This document shows, one piece after another, positions 42,808 through 51,999 of a stretch of 64,000 nt of DNA. A program made the translations under genes and the position numbers. Origin of the DNA: Bradyrhizobium arachidis (GTDB lineage Bacteria; Pseudomonadota; Alphaproteobacteria; Rhizobiales; Xanthobacteraceae); the NCBI RefSeq assembly GCF_024758505.1, contig NZ_CP077970.1, positions 4,216,001 through 4,280,000 on the forward strand, written 5' to 3'. How positions within the stretch are numbered: the stretch's first letter is position 1; the number at the start of each line of letters is the position of its first letter. The notes below the pieces were generated by a model. That model made no database searches. It had not been told where the DNA came from and saw only the letters and a program-made list of their open reading frames with translations.

Positions 42808-43656
42808 TCAGGCGGCGCTGCGGAAGGTCGCCGCCACCGTGCGCAGCGCGGCAAGCTTTGCGGGATCGCTGACGTTCGAATGGAGCATCACGCGCGAGCT
42901 GCCGAGTTTTGGCAGCTTGTGGCTCGGCCCGATGTCGACCAGCCCGGCCGGCGCAATCCGGCGCGCCAGAGGCGCGACCGCAAGGCCGGCGAGGGCGGCT
43001 GCGACGACAGCGGTCACGCCGCCGCCGACAAAACGCTCGCGCCAGGCAAGGCCGGCCTTGTCGAGCGCGCGCGCGGCGATGGCGCGAACACCGCAGGGCG
43101 GCGCCAGCGTCGCAAGCGGCACTGCCTCGCCGCGCGGCAGCGAAAAGCGTCTTGACGCGAACCAGCCAAACTCGTCCTCGACGAGCCTTTCGCCGCCGCG
43201 CCGGCTGCCTTCCTGGCGCACGATGACAGCGTCGAGGCGGCCGGCATCATAGGCTTCCAGCATCTCGCGCGAAAAACCGATGGTTACGGCGAGCGCGAGC
43301 TGCGCCGACATCGCATGCAGCCGCTCCAGGAGCGCGACCAGCTCGGGACCTGCCGCGTGATCGGAGACGCCGAGCGACAAGACTTGCGGGGCCGCGCTTG
43401 CGCCGGATAGGGCGCGGTCATGCGCCTCCATCAGCGCGCGTGCATGCGGGAGGAAGCCGGCGCCCTCGGCGGTCAGCCGGACGGCACGCGGCGAACGTTC
43501 GACCAGCCGCTTGCCGAGCAACGTTTCGAGCCGCTGCAGCTTGAGGCTGACAGCGGCCTGCGTCGTGCCGAGCGCTTCGGCGGTGCGCGTAAAATTTTGA
43601 AGGTCGGCGACCAGGAGGAAGGCCTGGACGGTGGCGATGTCGAGGGCGGCTGTCAT
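42808..43656 (-). CDS. LysR family transcriptional regulator
   Basis: 282 residues. Helix-turn-helix at the N-terminus (DIATVQAFLLVADLQNFTRTAEALGTTQAAVSLKLQRLETLLGKRLVERSPRAVRLTAEGAGFLPHARAL) and a shortened effector domain. It is divergent from the 140-residue tautomerase gene across a 111-base gap containing a symmetrical AT-rich site, so it most likely controls that gene. Confidence 0.92.
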   Translation of the reverse strand: MTAALDIATVQAFLLVADLQNFTRTAEALGTTQAAVSLKLQRLETLLGKRLVERSPRAVRLTAEGAGFLPHARALMEAHDRALSGASAAPQVLSLGVSDHAAGPELVALLERLHAMSAQLALAVTIGFSREMLEAYDAGRLDAVIVRQEGSRRGGERLVEDEFGWFASRRFSLPRGEAVPLATLAPPCGVRAIAARALDKAGLAWRERFVGGGVTAVVAAALAGLAVAPLARRIAPAGLVDIGPSHKLPKLGSSRVMLHSNVSDPAKLAALRTVAATFRSAA

Positions 43657-43665
43657 TATGAGTCG

Positions 43666-43690
43666 TTATCATTGATATCAATAGAGATAA
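43666..43690. promoter_or_regulatory. Candidate LysR binding site
   Basis: Perfect palindrome ATTGATATCAAT at 43671-43682 framed by TTATC (43666-43670) and GATAA (43686-43690). It lies 10 bases from the LysR start and about 80 from the tautomerase start. LysR sites usually contain a T-N11-A core in such AT-rich dyads. Confidence 0.5.
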
Positions 43691-43767
43691 GATACCAAAA
43701 TGGCGATCCAGGGTCTAGTTTCCCTTCAGCGCAATGAACGCCCGCGCAAGCGAAGAGGAGAACGACC

Positions 43768-44190
43768 ATGCCGCTGATCACCGTGACCTATGCAACGTCC
43801 CGCCGATCGCCGACCTTGAAGGCCGACATTGCCAATGCCGTGTCGGAGCTCACCGCAAAGATCCTGCACAAGGATCCTGATGTCACCGCCGTCATCGTCA
43901 AGGCGGTGGATGCCGCCGACTGGTTCGCCGGCGGCAGGTCGCTCGCCGAGCAGAAGCTCGCCAGCTACTGGATCGACACCCATGTCAGCGAAGGCACCAA
44001 CACCAAGGACGAGAAGGCCGCCTATCTCGCGGCGATGTTCACGCGCATGAGCGATCTGCTCGGCCCGCTGCACCACGAGACCTATCTGCATGTCGACGAA
44101 GTGAAGGGCGACGCCTACGGCTTCGGCGGCCTCAGCCAGGAGCGCCGCTACATCGCCGGCAAGCTCGAGGTCGCGGCCAAGGCGGCATGA
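43768..44190 (+). CDS. Tautomerase-superfamily protein (4-oxalocrotonate type)
   Basis: 140 residues beginning MPLITVTYATSRRSPTLKADIANAVSELTAKILHKDPDVTAVIVKAVDAADWFAGG. After Met removal Pro would be the N-terminal catalytic base of the superfamily. At 140 residues it is about twice a 4-oxalocrotonate tautomerase monomer, so it may hold two beta-alpha-beta units fused. GAGG lies upstream. Probably regulated by the divergent LysR gene. Substrate unknown. Confidence 0.85.
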   Translation: MPLITVTYATSRRSPTLKADIANAVSELTAKILHKDPDVTAVIVKAVDAADWFAGGRSLAEQKLASYWIDTHVSEGTNTKDEKAAYLAAMFTRMSDLLGPLHHETYLHVDEVKGDAYGFGGLSQERRYIAGKLEVAAKAA

Positions 44191-44243
44191 CGCGGCGCGG
44201 GAGTTCGGTACGGTCCCGTGGCGCCGTCGTCAAAGGTCGCGCG

Positions 44244-44657
44244 TCACGGGATGACGGACATCGTTGCCGGCGGTTCGTGGTGGTCGCCGAAAGCGAGGCC
44301 GTGCCCAAGCGACCAGTCCACCGCCGCGTTTTCGGAGAGCGCAATCATGATGTCGTCTCCGCAGAAGCCGGCACTGACGGCGCGCTCCGCGATCGACCGG
44401 AACAGACGCTTCTTCTGGTCGATCGTCCGTCCCTGGAGAAACAGGATCTCGACGATCGATGCCTCCGCCGTGCGCGTGACGTTGGGGAAGGTCGGGTCAA
44501 TCAGCATCAGGTCAGGCGCGTAGCGGCAAACGAGCTGAAACCGATCGTTGGACGGGACGCCGCAGGTCTCAACCAGGCCCTCATGTACGGCGTCGGCGAG
44601 CGCGTGAACCCGTTCAATTGGGAGCTGGGCGGGGACGGAAATGCGGGCGAGGGGCAT
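44244..44657 (-). CDS. Tautomerase-superfamily protein (MSAD-like)
   Basis: 137 residues starting MPLARISVPAQLPIERVHALADAVHEGLVETCGVPSNDRFQLVCRYAPDLMLIDPTFPNVTRTAEASIVEILFLQGRTIDQKKRLFRSIAERAVSAGFCGDDIMIALSENAAVDWSLGHG. Pro after the initiator Met is the likely catalytic residue. The RYAPDLMLIDPTFPNVxRTxxxxIVEI pattern is typical of the malonate-semialdehyde-decarboxylase-like branch. Divergent from the LysR gene starting near 44757. It is unlike the neighbouring tautomerase, so the two are not a recent duplication. Confidence 0.86.
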   Translation of the reverse strand: MPLARISVPAQLPIERVHALADAVHEGLVETCGVPSNDRFQLVCRYAPDLMLIDPTFPNVTRTAEASIVEILFLQGRTIDQKKRLFRSIAERAVSAGFCGDDIMIALSENAAVDWSLGHGLAFGDHHEPPATMSVIP

Positions 44658-44756
44658 GGCTGGCGGGCTCCGTGGTTGTCCGGATCATCCTTATTCATGC
44701 TGAAGATGGAGATAAATCTCGATATGGAGAAGCAATCATTCCTAAAAGTCATGAAT

Positions 44757-45644
44757 ATGCCGTCACACCCCATCCCCGATCTCAGCGTCTTTGTCCGTGC
44801 CGTCGATCTCGGAAGTTTTGCTGCGGTCGGTGCTGAGACGGGTCTGACCGCCTCCGGCGTGTCCCGCATCGTGACACGGCTGGAACGGCGCCTCGGGGTG
44901 GCGCTTCTGCACCGGACAACCCGGCGGCTCGTCCTGACGCAGGAAGGCGAAACCTTTCTTGCTCACGCACGAAGCATTCTGGCGGCAGTCGAGGCCGCCG
45001 AGGCTGACGTTGCATCTGTGCACGGACGCCCGCGCGGGATGATCCGTATCAACAGCGGCACCGCGTTCGCACGACGGCGGCTTGCGCGGTGGCTGCCTCA
45101 GTTCATGGAGCAATATCCGGACATCCGCATCGATCTCACGGTCAGTGACCATCGCATTGATCCGATCAGCGAGCAGATCGACGTGACGATCCGGGTCGGC
45201 CCGCTCGCCGACAGCGACCTGATCGCGGTGCGCCTCGGTGAGGTCAGGCGCATCATCGTCGGCAGCCCGCAATATCTCGAACGCAATGGTGTGCCCGAGC
45301 AGCCCTCCGATCTGATGCGGCACAATTGCCTCCAGCTCAGCGGCTACGCGCGGCTTGCGCAATGGCCCATGTTCGAGCACGGCAAGCCGATGGCGATTCC
45401 CGTCAACGGGACGATCCGATCGGACAGCGCCGAACTGCTGCTCGACCTCGCACTGGCGGGCGCGGGTCTCATTCGCCTCGGCGACTTCCTGGGCGAAGAA
45501 GCCTTGCGGGAGGGCAGGCTGGTGCCTTTGCTGTCGCATTGCCACGACGATGATCCGCAGCCGATCACGGCGCTGATCCTGCCAGGGCGGCAAGCCATTC
45601 CCAGGGTCCGCGCTTTCGTCGATTTTCTAAAGGCGAACTGCTGA
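44757..45644 (+). CDS. LysR family transcriptional regulator
   Basis: 295 residues from ATG 44757, which gives the usual family length; in-frame ATGs at 44724 and 44751 are alternatives and none has a strong ribosome-binding site. DNA-binding domain PDLSVFVRAVDLGSFAAVGAETGLTASGVSRIVTRLERRLGVALLHRTTRRLVLTQEGETFLAHARSIL, then an effector domain (RGMIRINSGTAFARRRLARWLPQFMEQYPDIRIDLTVSDHRIDPISEQIDVTIRVGPLADSDLIAVRLGEV). It probably controls the divergent tautomerase gene. Ends 7 bases from the convergent lipB. Confidence 0.9.
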   Translation: MPSHPIPDLSVFVRAVDLGSFAAVGAETGLTASGVSRIVTRLERRLGVALLHRTTRRLVLTQEGETFLAHARSILAAVEAAEADVASVHGRPRGMIRINSGTAFARRRLARWLPQFMEQYPDIRIDLTVSDHRIDPISEQIDVTIRVGPLADSDLIAVRLGEVRRIIVGSPQYLERNGVPEQPSDLMRHNCLQLSGYARLAQWPMFEHGKPMAIPVNGTIRSDSAELLLDLALAGAGLIRLGDFLGEEALREGRLVPLLSHCHDDDPQPITALILPGRQAIPRVRAFVDFLKANC

Positions 45645-45651
45645 CGGGGAT

Positions 45652-46377
45652 TCAGATCGCGGCTTCCGGCAGCAGCGCCCGTGTCGGGCCGAACAGCTCC
45701 TCAAAAGCCTGCCGGAGCGCGACGTCGACATCGGCCATCGTGACGGGATGGCCGAGATCGACCAGCGAGGTGACGCCATAGCGGGGATCGGCGACGCCGC
45801 AGGGCACGATGCCGGCAAAATGCGAGAGCTCCGGCTCGACATTGATGGCGATGCCGTGGAACGAGACCCAGCGCTTCAGCCTGACCCCGATGGCTGCGAT
45901 CTTGTCCTCATAGCCCTCGCCCTTGTCGGGCCGCCTGACCCAGACGCCGACCCGATCCTCGCGCCGCTCGCCGCGCACGTTGAAGGCGGCAAGCGTCCGG
46001 ATGATCAGCTCTTCCAGACCAGCGACATAGGCGCGGACGTCGGGCCGGCGGCGCTTGAGGTCCAGCATCACATAGGCCACCCGCTGGCCGGGGCCGTGAT
46101 AGGTGAGCTGGCCGCCGCGCCCCGTGGCAAAGGTCGGGAATCGGGGGTCGAGCAGGTCGGAGGCCTTGCCCGAGGTGCCGGAGGTATAAAGCGGGGGGTG
46201 CTCCAGCAGCCAGACCAGCTCCGCCGCCTCCTGCGCCGCAATGGCCGCGGCCCGCGCCTCCATGGCCGCCACGGCCTCCGGGTAGGACACGGGAGCGTCC
46301 GAAATCTGCCATTCCACGGGAGCGCCGTTTGAGGCCGAAAACGATGTCAAATCGAGGTGTTGGCGGTCGTTAACCAT
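45652..46377 (-). CDS. lipB: Octanoyltransferase LipB
   Basis: 241 residues. Transfers octanoyl from acyl carrier protein to lipoyl domains, first step of lipoate synthesis. Motifs: [25 protein letters not shown], catalytic Lys159 in [24 protein letters not shown] and catalytic Cys193 in [17 protein letters not shown]. Length and order match the family. An N-terminal 20-residue extension before the core is common in rhizobia. Its start lies divergent to the small fliN-like gene. Confidence 0.96.
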   Translation of the reverse strand: MVNDRQHLDLTSFSASNGAPVEWQISDAPVSYPEAVAAMEARAAAIAAQEAAELVWLLEHPPLYTSGTSGKASDLLDPRFPTFATGRGGQLTYHGPGQRVAYVMLDLKRRRPDVRAYVAGLEELIIRTLAAFNVRGERREDRVGVWVRRPDKGEGYEDKIAAIGVRLKRWVSFHGIAINVEPELSHFAGIVPCGVADPRYGVTSLVDLGHPVTMADVDVALRQAFEELFGPTRALLPEAAI

Positions 46378-46445
46378 TGGCTAACCATAACGTGGTGATC
46401 ATTGCAGGAGCAAATGCGAAAGTCTCAAGTTGTGGCGGTGCCGTA

Positions 46446-46688
46446 GTGTCCACCCTCGATAAAGTCACCGTGGATCTCATGGTGGTCCTCGGGACCACGT
46501 CCATGCCGATCCATCAGGTATTACGTCTTTCCCGCGGCGCCATCATCGAACTGGACGCAACCGAGGCCGACGAGGTCAAGGTCCTGGCCAATAATCTGCC
46601 GGTGGCCAGCGGCGTCGTGCTGGTTGACCGCAACCGGATCGCGGTCGAGGTCAAGCAGATGCTGCCGCGCTCCCCGGGCACCCGCTAG
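46446..46688 (+). CDS. FliN-like (SpoA domain) protein
   Basis: 80 residues from GTG 46446; a TTG at 46377 would give 103 residues but overlaps the lipB start and adds unconserved sequence. The core VDLMVVLGTTSMPIHQVLRLSRGAIIELDATEADEVKVLANNLPVASGVVLVDRNRIAVEVKQMLPR is a SpoA domain like the C-terminus of flagellar switch protein FliN, with the P(V/I)xxVLxLxxGxxxELD pattern. No other flagellar gene is near, and the N-terminal part of FliN is missing. It could be a minimal FliN or a paralogue with another role. Confidence 0.8.
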   Translation: MSTLDKVTVDLMVVLGTTSMPIHQVLRLSRGAIIELDATEADEVKVLANNLPVASGVVLVDRNRIAVEVKQMLPRSPGTR

Positions 46689-46895
46689 CCAGAGCGATTT
46701 CCAGGGAGTTGGGCAACCGGTTCGCGTCAGGAAAGCGCGTCAAAGCAAGAATCTAGAGCCGCCGGGCAGGGGCCGGAACCGCCCCGAAAAGCTTGTGGAA
46801 TTCGAGGCCTCTGCAGGCTTGTACCCCTCTGATCGATTTGTTACATCGGCGCCGTTGATCCGGCAGGCCTCAAGCCTTATAGCCGGCTTCCCAAA

Positions 46896-46980
46896 GCGCT
46901 CGTGGCGGAACTGGTAGACGCGCTGCCTTGAGGTGGCAGTGAGTAAAATCGTGGGGGTTCGAGTCCCTCCGAGCGCACCA
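46896..46980 (+). tRNA. tRNA-Leu (anticodon GAG)
   Basis: Acceptor stem GCGCTCG (46896-46902) pairs with CGAGCGC (46970-46976), followed by A and an encoded CCA. The anticodon stem CTGCC/GGCAG surrounds the loop TTGAGGT, giving anticodon GAG. A long variable arm (TGAGTAAAATCGT region) and the GGTTCGAGTCC T-arm confirm a class II leucine tRNA. Confidence 0.97.
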
Positions 46981-47036
46981 AAAACGTAAGCCATTGACAC
47001 GAAAAACGTTTTCGCTGTTCGCGTCCGGCTTCACGC

Positions 47037-48008
47037 CTAGGCCACCATGTTCCTTGGCGTGCCGTTCCAAAATCCCTCGACATTATCGACAAGCTGATCG
47101 GCGAGCGTTTGAACAGCTTCGCGACTGGCCCAGGCAACGTGCGGCGTCAGAATGAAATTCGGCAAGCCGGCCAGTTGCATCAGCGGATGATCGGCCTGTG
47201 GCGGCTCAATGGTCGCCACGTCGAAGCCTGCCCCCGCGATCTGGCCAGAGCGAAGCGCCTGGCCGAGCGCAACCTCGTCGACTAGGCCGCCCCGCGCAGT
47301 GTTGATCAGAATCGGTCTGCGCCGCATCAGCGCAAATTCGGGCCCCGCGATCATGTTGCGTGTCTGCGGCATCAAGGGCGCATGTAACGTGATGATATCG
47401 CTCTGTCGCAGCACCTCCTCGAATGGCGTGTAGAGCGGGCCCATGCCGGCTACGCCCTTGTAGGACGAGAACAGCGTGCGCATTCCGAAGGCTTTTCCGA
47501 TGTCGGCAACCGCGCGGCCGAGCGCGCCGTCGCCGATGATTCCGAGCGTGGCGCCAGAGAGATCGTTGATGGGGTGGTCGAAATAGCAGAACTGTCCGGA
47601 TTCGGCCCAGCGGCCCGCGCGCACTGAATCACGATAGGCGGTCAGGCTGCGACGCAGCGCGAGAATGAGCGCGAAAGTGTGCTCGGGCACGGTGTTGACC
47701 GCGTAGCCGCGAATGTTGGAGACGGCGACACCGCGATCTGAACAAGCCTTGACATCGACGACATCGGAGCCGGTGGCCGCAATCGCGATCAATCGCAATT
47801 TCGGTGCCGAGCTCAGTTCGGCGAACCGTATGGGCACCTTGTTCGTGATGACGATGTCCGCGTTCGAAATTCTCTCGGCAACCTGATCCGGCTCGGTAGC
47901 GCCGAATTCAAGCAATTCGTGCGGGAATGCGAAGGGACGAAGGCGGATATCGCCAGGCATCGTATCGCGGTCGAGAAATACAATGCGTGCGGGCTCGGCG
48001 GCCTTCAT
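47037..48008 (-). CDS. D-2-hydroxyacid dehydrogenase (hydroxypyruvate/glycerate type)
   Basis: 323 residues; GGGAG 8 bases before the ATG. NAD-binding domain GATLGIIGDGALGRAVADIGKAFGM, catalytic Arg in LINTARGGLVDEVAL, Glu in IEPPQADHPLM region and His in LTPHVAWAS. Best fits the hydroxypyruvate reductase/glycerate dehydrogenase branch (ATGSDVVDVKACSDRGVAVSNIRGYAVNTVPEHTFALILALRR). Last gene of the transketolase/TRAP operon, 39 bases after the full-length transketolase. Hydroxypyruvate is also a two-carbon donor for transketolases, which may explain the pairing. Confidence 0.9.
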   Translation of the reverse strand: MKAAEPARIVFLDRDTMPGDIRLRPFAFPHELLEFGATEPDQVAERISNADIVITNKVPIRFAELSSAPKLRLIAIAATGSDVVDVKACSDRGVAVSNIRGYAVNTVPEHTFALILALRRSLTAYRDSVRAGRWAESGQFCYFDHPINDLSGATLGIIGDGALGRAVADIGKAFGMRTLFSSYKGVAGMGPLYTPFEEVLRQSDIITLHAPLMPQTRNMIAGPEFALMRRRPILINTARGGLVDEVALGQALRSGQIAGAGFDVATIEPPQADHPLMQLAGLPNFILTPHVAWASREAVQTLADQLVDNVEGFWNGTPRNMVA

Positions 48009-48047
48009 GATTTCGTCTCCCAGGGATTCCGCGGTAGCGCGGTCGAG

Positions 48048-50063
48048 CTAGAGGAGGGCCAATGCAGCCGTAACGATCGCATCAGCCGTGATGTTGAAGT
48101 GTCGGTAGAGTGCGTCGGCCGGGCCGGACGCGCCGAAACCGGTCATGCCGACGAAGGCGCCGTCGTCGCCGAGCCAGCGCTCCCAACCGAATTTCATCGC
48201 GGCCTCAACTCCCACCCGGGCAGTGCCGGCGCCCAGGACGGAGGCGCGATAGCCCTCATCCTGGAGTTCGAATAGCTCCCAGCACGGCATGGATACGACC
48301 GCCGTCGGAATACCCTTGGCCTGCAGGATCGCTCGCGCCTCGATGGCCAAGGCCACTTCTGAACCCGTTGCGAGCAGCGTAACGCGGCGGGTCCCCTCGG
48401 CTTCAGCAAGGACGTATGCCCCGCGTCGCGAGGAGTTTTCACGACTTGCATCGGATCTCTGCTGCGGCAGCATTTGCCGGGCACAGACGAGCGAGACGGG
48501 TCCCGTGGCGTGCTCGAGCATGATCTCCCAACATTCCGCCATCTCGGCTGCATCGGCCGGCCGGAAGACCAGCATGTTCGGCATTGCCCGCAGCGAGGCA
48601 AGAATCTCGACCGGCTGATGGGTCGGGCCATTCTTGCCGATCCCGATCGAGTCGTGGCTGAAGATGAATTTGACCGGCAGGCCCATGAGCGCCGCCATCC
48701 GCATGGCCGGACGTTCGTAGTCGGCGAACGCAAGATAGGTCACGGCCAGCGGAATGATGCCGCCATGGGCGGCCATGCCGTTGGCAAGTGCACCCATGGC
48801 GTGTTCGCGCACGCCGCAGTGGACATAACGGCCGCGGTTGTCGCCGGCTGTGAAGGCTGCGAGCTGGCGCTTGTGGTTCGTCGGCGCCTCCAGATCGGCG
48901 CAGCACGTCATGATATCGGGTATGACGTCGTAGAGCGCACTCGCGACCTCGCCCGACGTCTCGATTGAGTAGGCCGGTTTTCGCTCCACGATCGAACGCG
49001 CCTTGTAAGTGGACGTCACGTCGCGCCATCCTTCGGGAAGATGCCCGGCAATGGTGCGTTCGAAGGACGCTCGATCCGCGCCGTCCAAGGTCGCGGCGCG
49101 CCGCCGCCAAGCGTCGTATTCAGCCTGCGAGCGAGTGCCTGCGTCGAGCCAGGTTGCGGCTACCTCGTTTGGAATGGCGAAGGGTGTCGCGGGCCAGCTC
49201 AGCGTGCCCGCCATCTCGTCGCGATCGGAGTCAATCAGTTTGCCGCTGTGCCCGCCTCGCTGCCCCTCGAGCCGCCGGATGCCTTTGGCGATCGTGGTAC
49301 GGCAGGCAATCAGCGACGGACGATCGTCCTTTCGTACGTCCGCAAGCGCGTCGCTAACGGCCTCGATATCGTGCCCGTCGACCTCCAGGACATGCCAGCC
49401 GGCAACCCGAAAACGTTCGGCCACGTTCTCGGAGATGCTGAGGGAGGTCGCGCCGTCGTCTGTGATCTCGTTGCTGTCCCAGACAAAGACGAGATGGCCG
49501 AGACGCAAATGTCCGGCCAGCGAAATGACCTCCTGACCCACGCCCTCCTGCAGGCATCCGTCACCGACGAACGCGTATGTCATGTGATCGACGATTTTGG
49601 CGCCGAAACGCGCCCGCAACCGAGCCTCGGCGATGGCCATGCCGAGAGCGTTGGCGATGCCTTGACCAAGCGGCCCCGTCGTCGTCTCGATGCCGGCCGC
49701 AGGATCATATTCGGGATGTCCGGCACAGTGCGAACCGAGTTCGCGGAAGGATTGTACTTGCGACAGAGAAATCTTCTCGTAGCCGGTGAGGTGCAGCAAA
49801 GCGTAAAGAAGCATCGATCCATGGCCGTTCGAGACCACGAAGCGGTCGCGATCCGGCCAAAGCGGATCCTTCGGATTGAACTTCAGGTGGCGCGTGAACA
49901 GTGCGGTGGCGATCTCCGCCATGCCGAGCGGAACGCCCTGATGACCCTCGCCGGCCTTCAGGATGGCATCGACGGCGAGAAAGCGAATCGCATGGGCGAG
50001 ACGTTCGTCCATTTTGCCGACGGGACGTGCAGGGGCGAAGGTCGCGGAGGCATCAGCCGACAT
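48048..50063 (-). CDS. Transketolase, full length
   Basis: 671 residues from ATG 50063 (no strong ribosome-binding site; nearby alternatives exist). Thiamine diphosphate-binding GDG motif in YAFVGDGCLQEGVGQEVISLAGHLRLGHLVFVWDSNEITDDG, substrate His residues in VSNGHGSMLLYALLHLTGYE and GSHCAGHPEYDPAAGIETTTGPLGQGIANALGMAIAE. The pyrimidine domain has the activating Glu in HCGVREHAMGALANGMAAHGG. Standard single-chain layout (N, Pyr, C domains). Unusual in being in the same operon as a split transketolase. Confidence 0.93.
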   Translation of the reverse strand: MSADASATFAPARPVGKMDERLAHAIRFLAVDAILKAGEGHQGVPLGMAEIATALFTRHLKFNPKDPLWPDRDRFVVSNGHGSMLLYALLHLTGYEKISLSQVQSFRELGSHCAGHPEYDPAAGIETTTGPLGQGIANALGMAIAEARLRARFGAKIVDHMTYAFVGDGCLQEGVGQEVISLAGHLRLGHLVFVWDSNEITDDGATSLSISENVAERFRVAGWHVLEVDGHDIEAVSDALADVRKDDRPSLIACRTTIAKGIRRLEGQRGGHSGKLIDSDRDEMAGTLSWPATPFAIPNEVAATWLDAGTRSQAEYDAWRRRAATLDGADRASFERTIAGHLPEGWRDVTSTYKARSIVERKPAYSIETSGEVASALYDVIPDIMTCCADLEAPTNHKRQLAAFTAGDNRGRYVHCGVREHAMGALANGMAAHGGIIPLAVTYLAFADYERPAMRMAALMGLPVKFIFSHDSIGIGKNGPTHQPVEILASLRAMPNMLVFRPADAAEMAECWEIMLEHATGPVSLVCARQMLPQQRSDASRENSSRRGAYVLAEAEGTRRVTLLATGSEVALAIEARAILQAKGIPTAVVSMPCWELFELQDEGYRASVLGAGTARVGVEAAMKFGWERWLGDDGAFVGMTGFGASGPADALYRHFNITADAIVTAALALL

Positions 50064-50133
50064 ATGCAAGGCACCATTTTCCTGCGGCGCGGCTCCTGCC
50101 GCGGCCGCAACTGTCAGACGCGCATCCGGCGCA

Positions 50134-51999
50134 TCACGGGAGAAAACCGGTAGAAATCCAGGGAACGAAGGCCACGACGAGCAATCCGACAACCAGCGCG
50201 GCGAGATAGCTCCAGATCCGCTTCAAGCCCGCGTTCGGATCGACCCGACCGATCGAGCAGGCGGCGTAGTAGCCGAGCCCGAAGGGCGGAGCGAAGAGGC
50301 CGATGCCCATGGCCAGGATGACGACCATCGCATAGTGCACCTCGTGCACGCCGAGCTGCTTGGCGACCGGAAACAGCAACGGGCCGAACAACACCATGGC
50401 CGGGATACCTTCCAAGACGCTGCCGAGCACGATGAACAGAACGATGGAGCCGATCAGGAAGCCGTACTTGCCGCCGGGAGCCTGCGCGAGGACCGCCGCC
50501 AGAGCATGCGAGAAGTTCGATTGCGTCAGCGCCCAGGACATGCAGGTCGCAGCGCCGATGATGAACAGGATCGTGCCTGCCAGTGCCGCCGTACCGACGA
50601 GCGCGGGATAGAGCTCGCGCCAGTTGAACGAGCGGTAGACGAGAATGCCGATGACGATCGCATATGCGATACCGATCGTGGCGACCTCGGTGGCGGTGGC
50701 CACGCCTTCCATGACGGCAACACGAATGATGACCGGCAGCAGCAAGGCCGGTACGGCGATCACGAATGTCCGGCCGATTTCACGCATCGTCGTCACGCCG
50801 CGCTCGGCGCCGGATCCCTCCGCCATGCGGCGACGCGCAATGATGGCCAGCGCCAGCGCAAGCACGACGCCCGGCAGGATGCCGCCGGTGAACAGCGCCG
50901 CGATCGAGACGCCGGTCACGGAGCCGATGATGATGAGCACGATCGACGGCGGGATCGTTTCCGCCATGGCGCCCGAGGCCGCGAGCAATGACACCAGCTC
51001 CCCCTCGTGGATGCCTCGCTTCTTCATGTCCGGAAACAGCACCGGCGCGACGGCCGCCATATCAGCCGTCTTGGCGCCGGAAATGCCCGAGACAAGCAAC
51101 ATGGCGCCCAACAGGACGTAAGCCAGACCGCCCTCGACATGACCGACGAGCGCCGCGAGAAAGTTGACCATGGCGGTCGACATGCGCGTCATGACGATCA
51201 GATAGCCGAGCAGGATGAACAGAGGCACGGCCAGCAGGATCAGCGAGCTGACGCCCTCGTCGATGCGACCCGGAATCACCTCGAGCGGCGTCGTCGTGGT
51301 CAGCATGAGATAGGAGACGGTGGACAGCCCGAAGCAAAACGCAATCGGCACGCCGGCAAGCACGCCTAGTCCGAGCAGGACGGCGAAGAAGATGACGAGA
51401 TTCCAGTTGCCGATCCCCCGCATCCAGGGGCCAAGCGCATAGAGCAGGCCGGCCAGCGCCGCGATCACCGCGATGGCAAGCACGAGGTCGCGCCAACCGC
51501 GATCGGCACAGCGAACAAGGCTGGCCGCCAGCATGAGCACGAAACCGACCGGCAAAGCGGCGGCACGAACGACGTCGTTGAGACCGAGGGCCGGAGTATG
51601 AACGAAGGTCTGATCCTCAGCGAAATTGTACGCCGGGTGAAGAACAAGCAGCAGAAACAACGCGGGCGCAGCGGCTCCCGTGGCCTCGAGCAAGCCGCGC
51701 AGCCATCCCGAGAACATCCCGACGAGTGCGGTCATGCGCATGTGCTGACCGCGCCGCTGTGCGATGGCCGCGCCCAGCATGGCGAGCCACAGGAACATGA
51801 TCGAGGCGAGCTCGTCCGACCAGGTCAGCGGATGATTGAACACGAAGCGCGCAATCACGCCGGTGAGCAGGACGAGAATCTCGGCCACGACCACGATGGC
51901 CGCCAGGGGCTCGGTAAGGAGCGCGAGCGCCCGATCGAACGGAGCGGCCAGGCCCGATACGGGCGCAGCCATCTCTCCCGACAGCGTCTCGGCGCTCAT
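50134..51999 (-). CDS. TRAP transporter fused small and large permease (DctQM)
   Basis: 621 residues; the ATG overlaps the DctP stop by four bases. Residues about 20-190 are a DctQ-like small subunit with four helices (LLTGVIARFVFNHPLTWSDELASIMFLWLAMLGAAIAQRRGQHMRM is its signature). From about 205 a DctM-like large subunit (GIPIAF-like GVPIAFCFGLSTVSYLML, LLAVPLFILLGYLIVMTRMSTAMVNF, GAMAETIPPSIVLIIIGSVTGVSIAALFTGGILPGVVLALAL, FAPPFGLGYYAACSIG). Fused DctQM proteins are known in many TRAP systems. It imports the substrate bound by DctP, driven by Na+ or H+. Confidence 0.93.
   Translation of the reverse strand: MSAETLSGEMAAPVSGLAAPFDRALALLTEPLAAIVVVAEILVLLTGVIARFVFNHPLTWSDELASIMFLWLAMLGAAIAQRRGQHMRMTALVGMFSGWLRGLLEATGAAAPALFLLLVLHPAYNFAEDQTFVHTPALGLNDVVRAAALPVGFVLMLAASLVRCADRGWRDLVLAIAVIAALAGLLYALGPWMRGIGNWNLVIFFAVLLGLGVLAGVPIAFCFGLSTVSYLMLTTTTPLEVIPGRIDEGVSSLILLAVPLFILLGYLIVMTRMSTAMVNFLAALVGHVEGGLAYVLLGAMLLVSGISGAKTADMAAVAPVLFPDMKKRGIHEGELVSLLAASGAMAETIPPSIVLIIIGSVTGVSIAALFTGGILPGVVLALALAIIARRRMAEGSGAERGVTTMREIGRTFVIAVPALLLPVIIRVAVMEGVATATEVATIGIAYAIVIGILVYRSFNWRELYPALVGTAALAGTILFIIGAATCMSWALTQSNFSHALAAVLAQAPGGKYGFLIGSIVLFIVLGSVLEGIPAMVLFGPLLFPVAKQLGVHEVHYAMVVILAMGIGLFAPPFGLGYYAACSIGRVDPNAGLKRIWSYLAALVVGLLVVAFVPWISTGFLP

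Noticed and set aside
46896..46980. tRNA-Leu as an integration site of a genomic island
   Set aside because: No integrase is adjacent and I found no second copy of the tRNA 3' end within the window.
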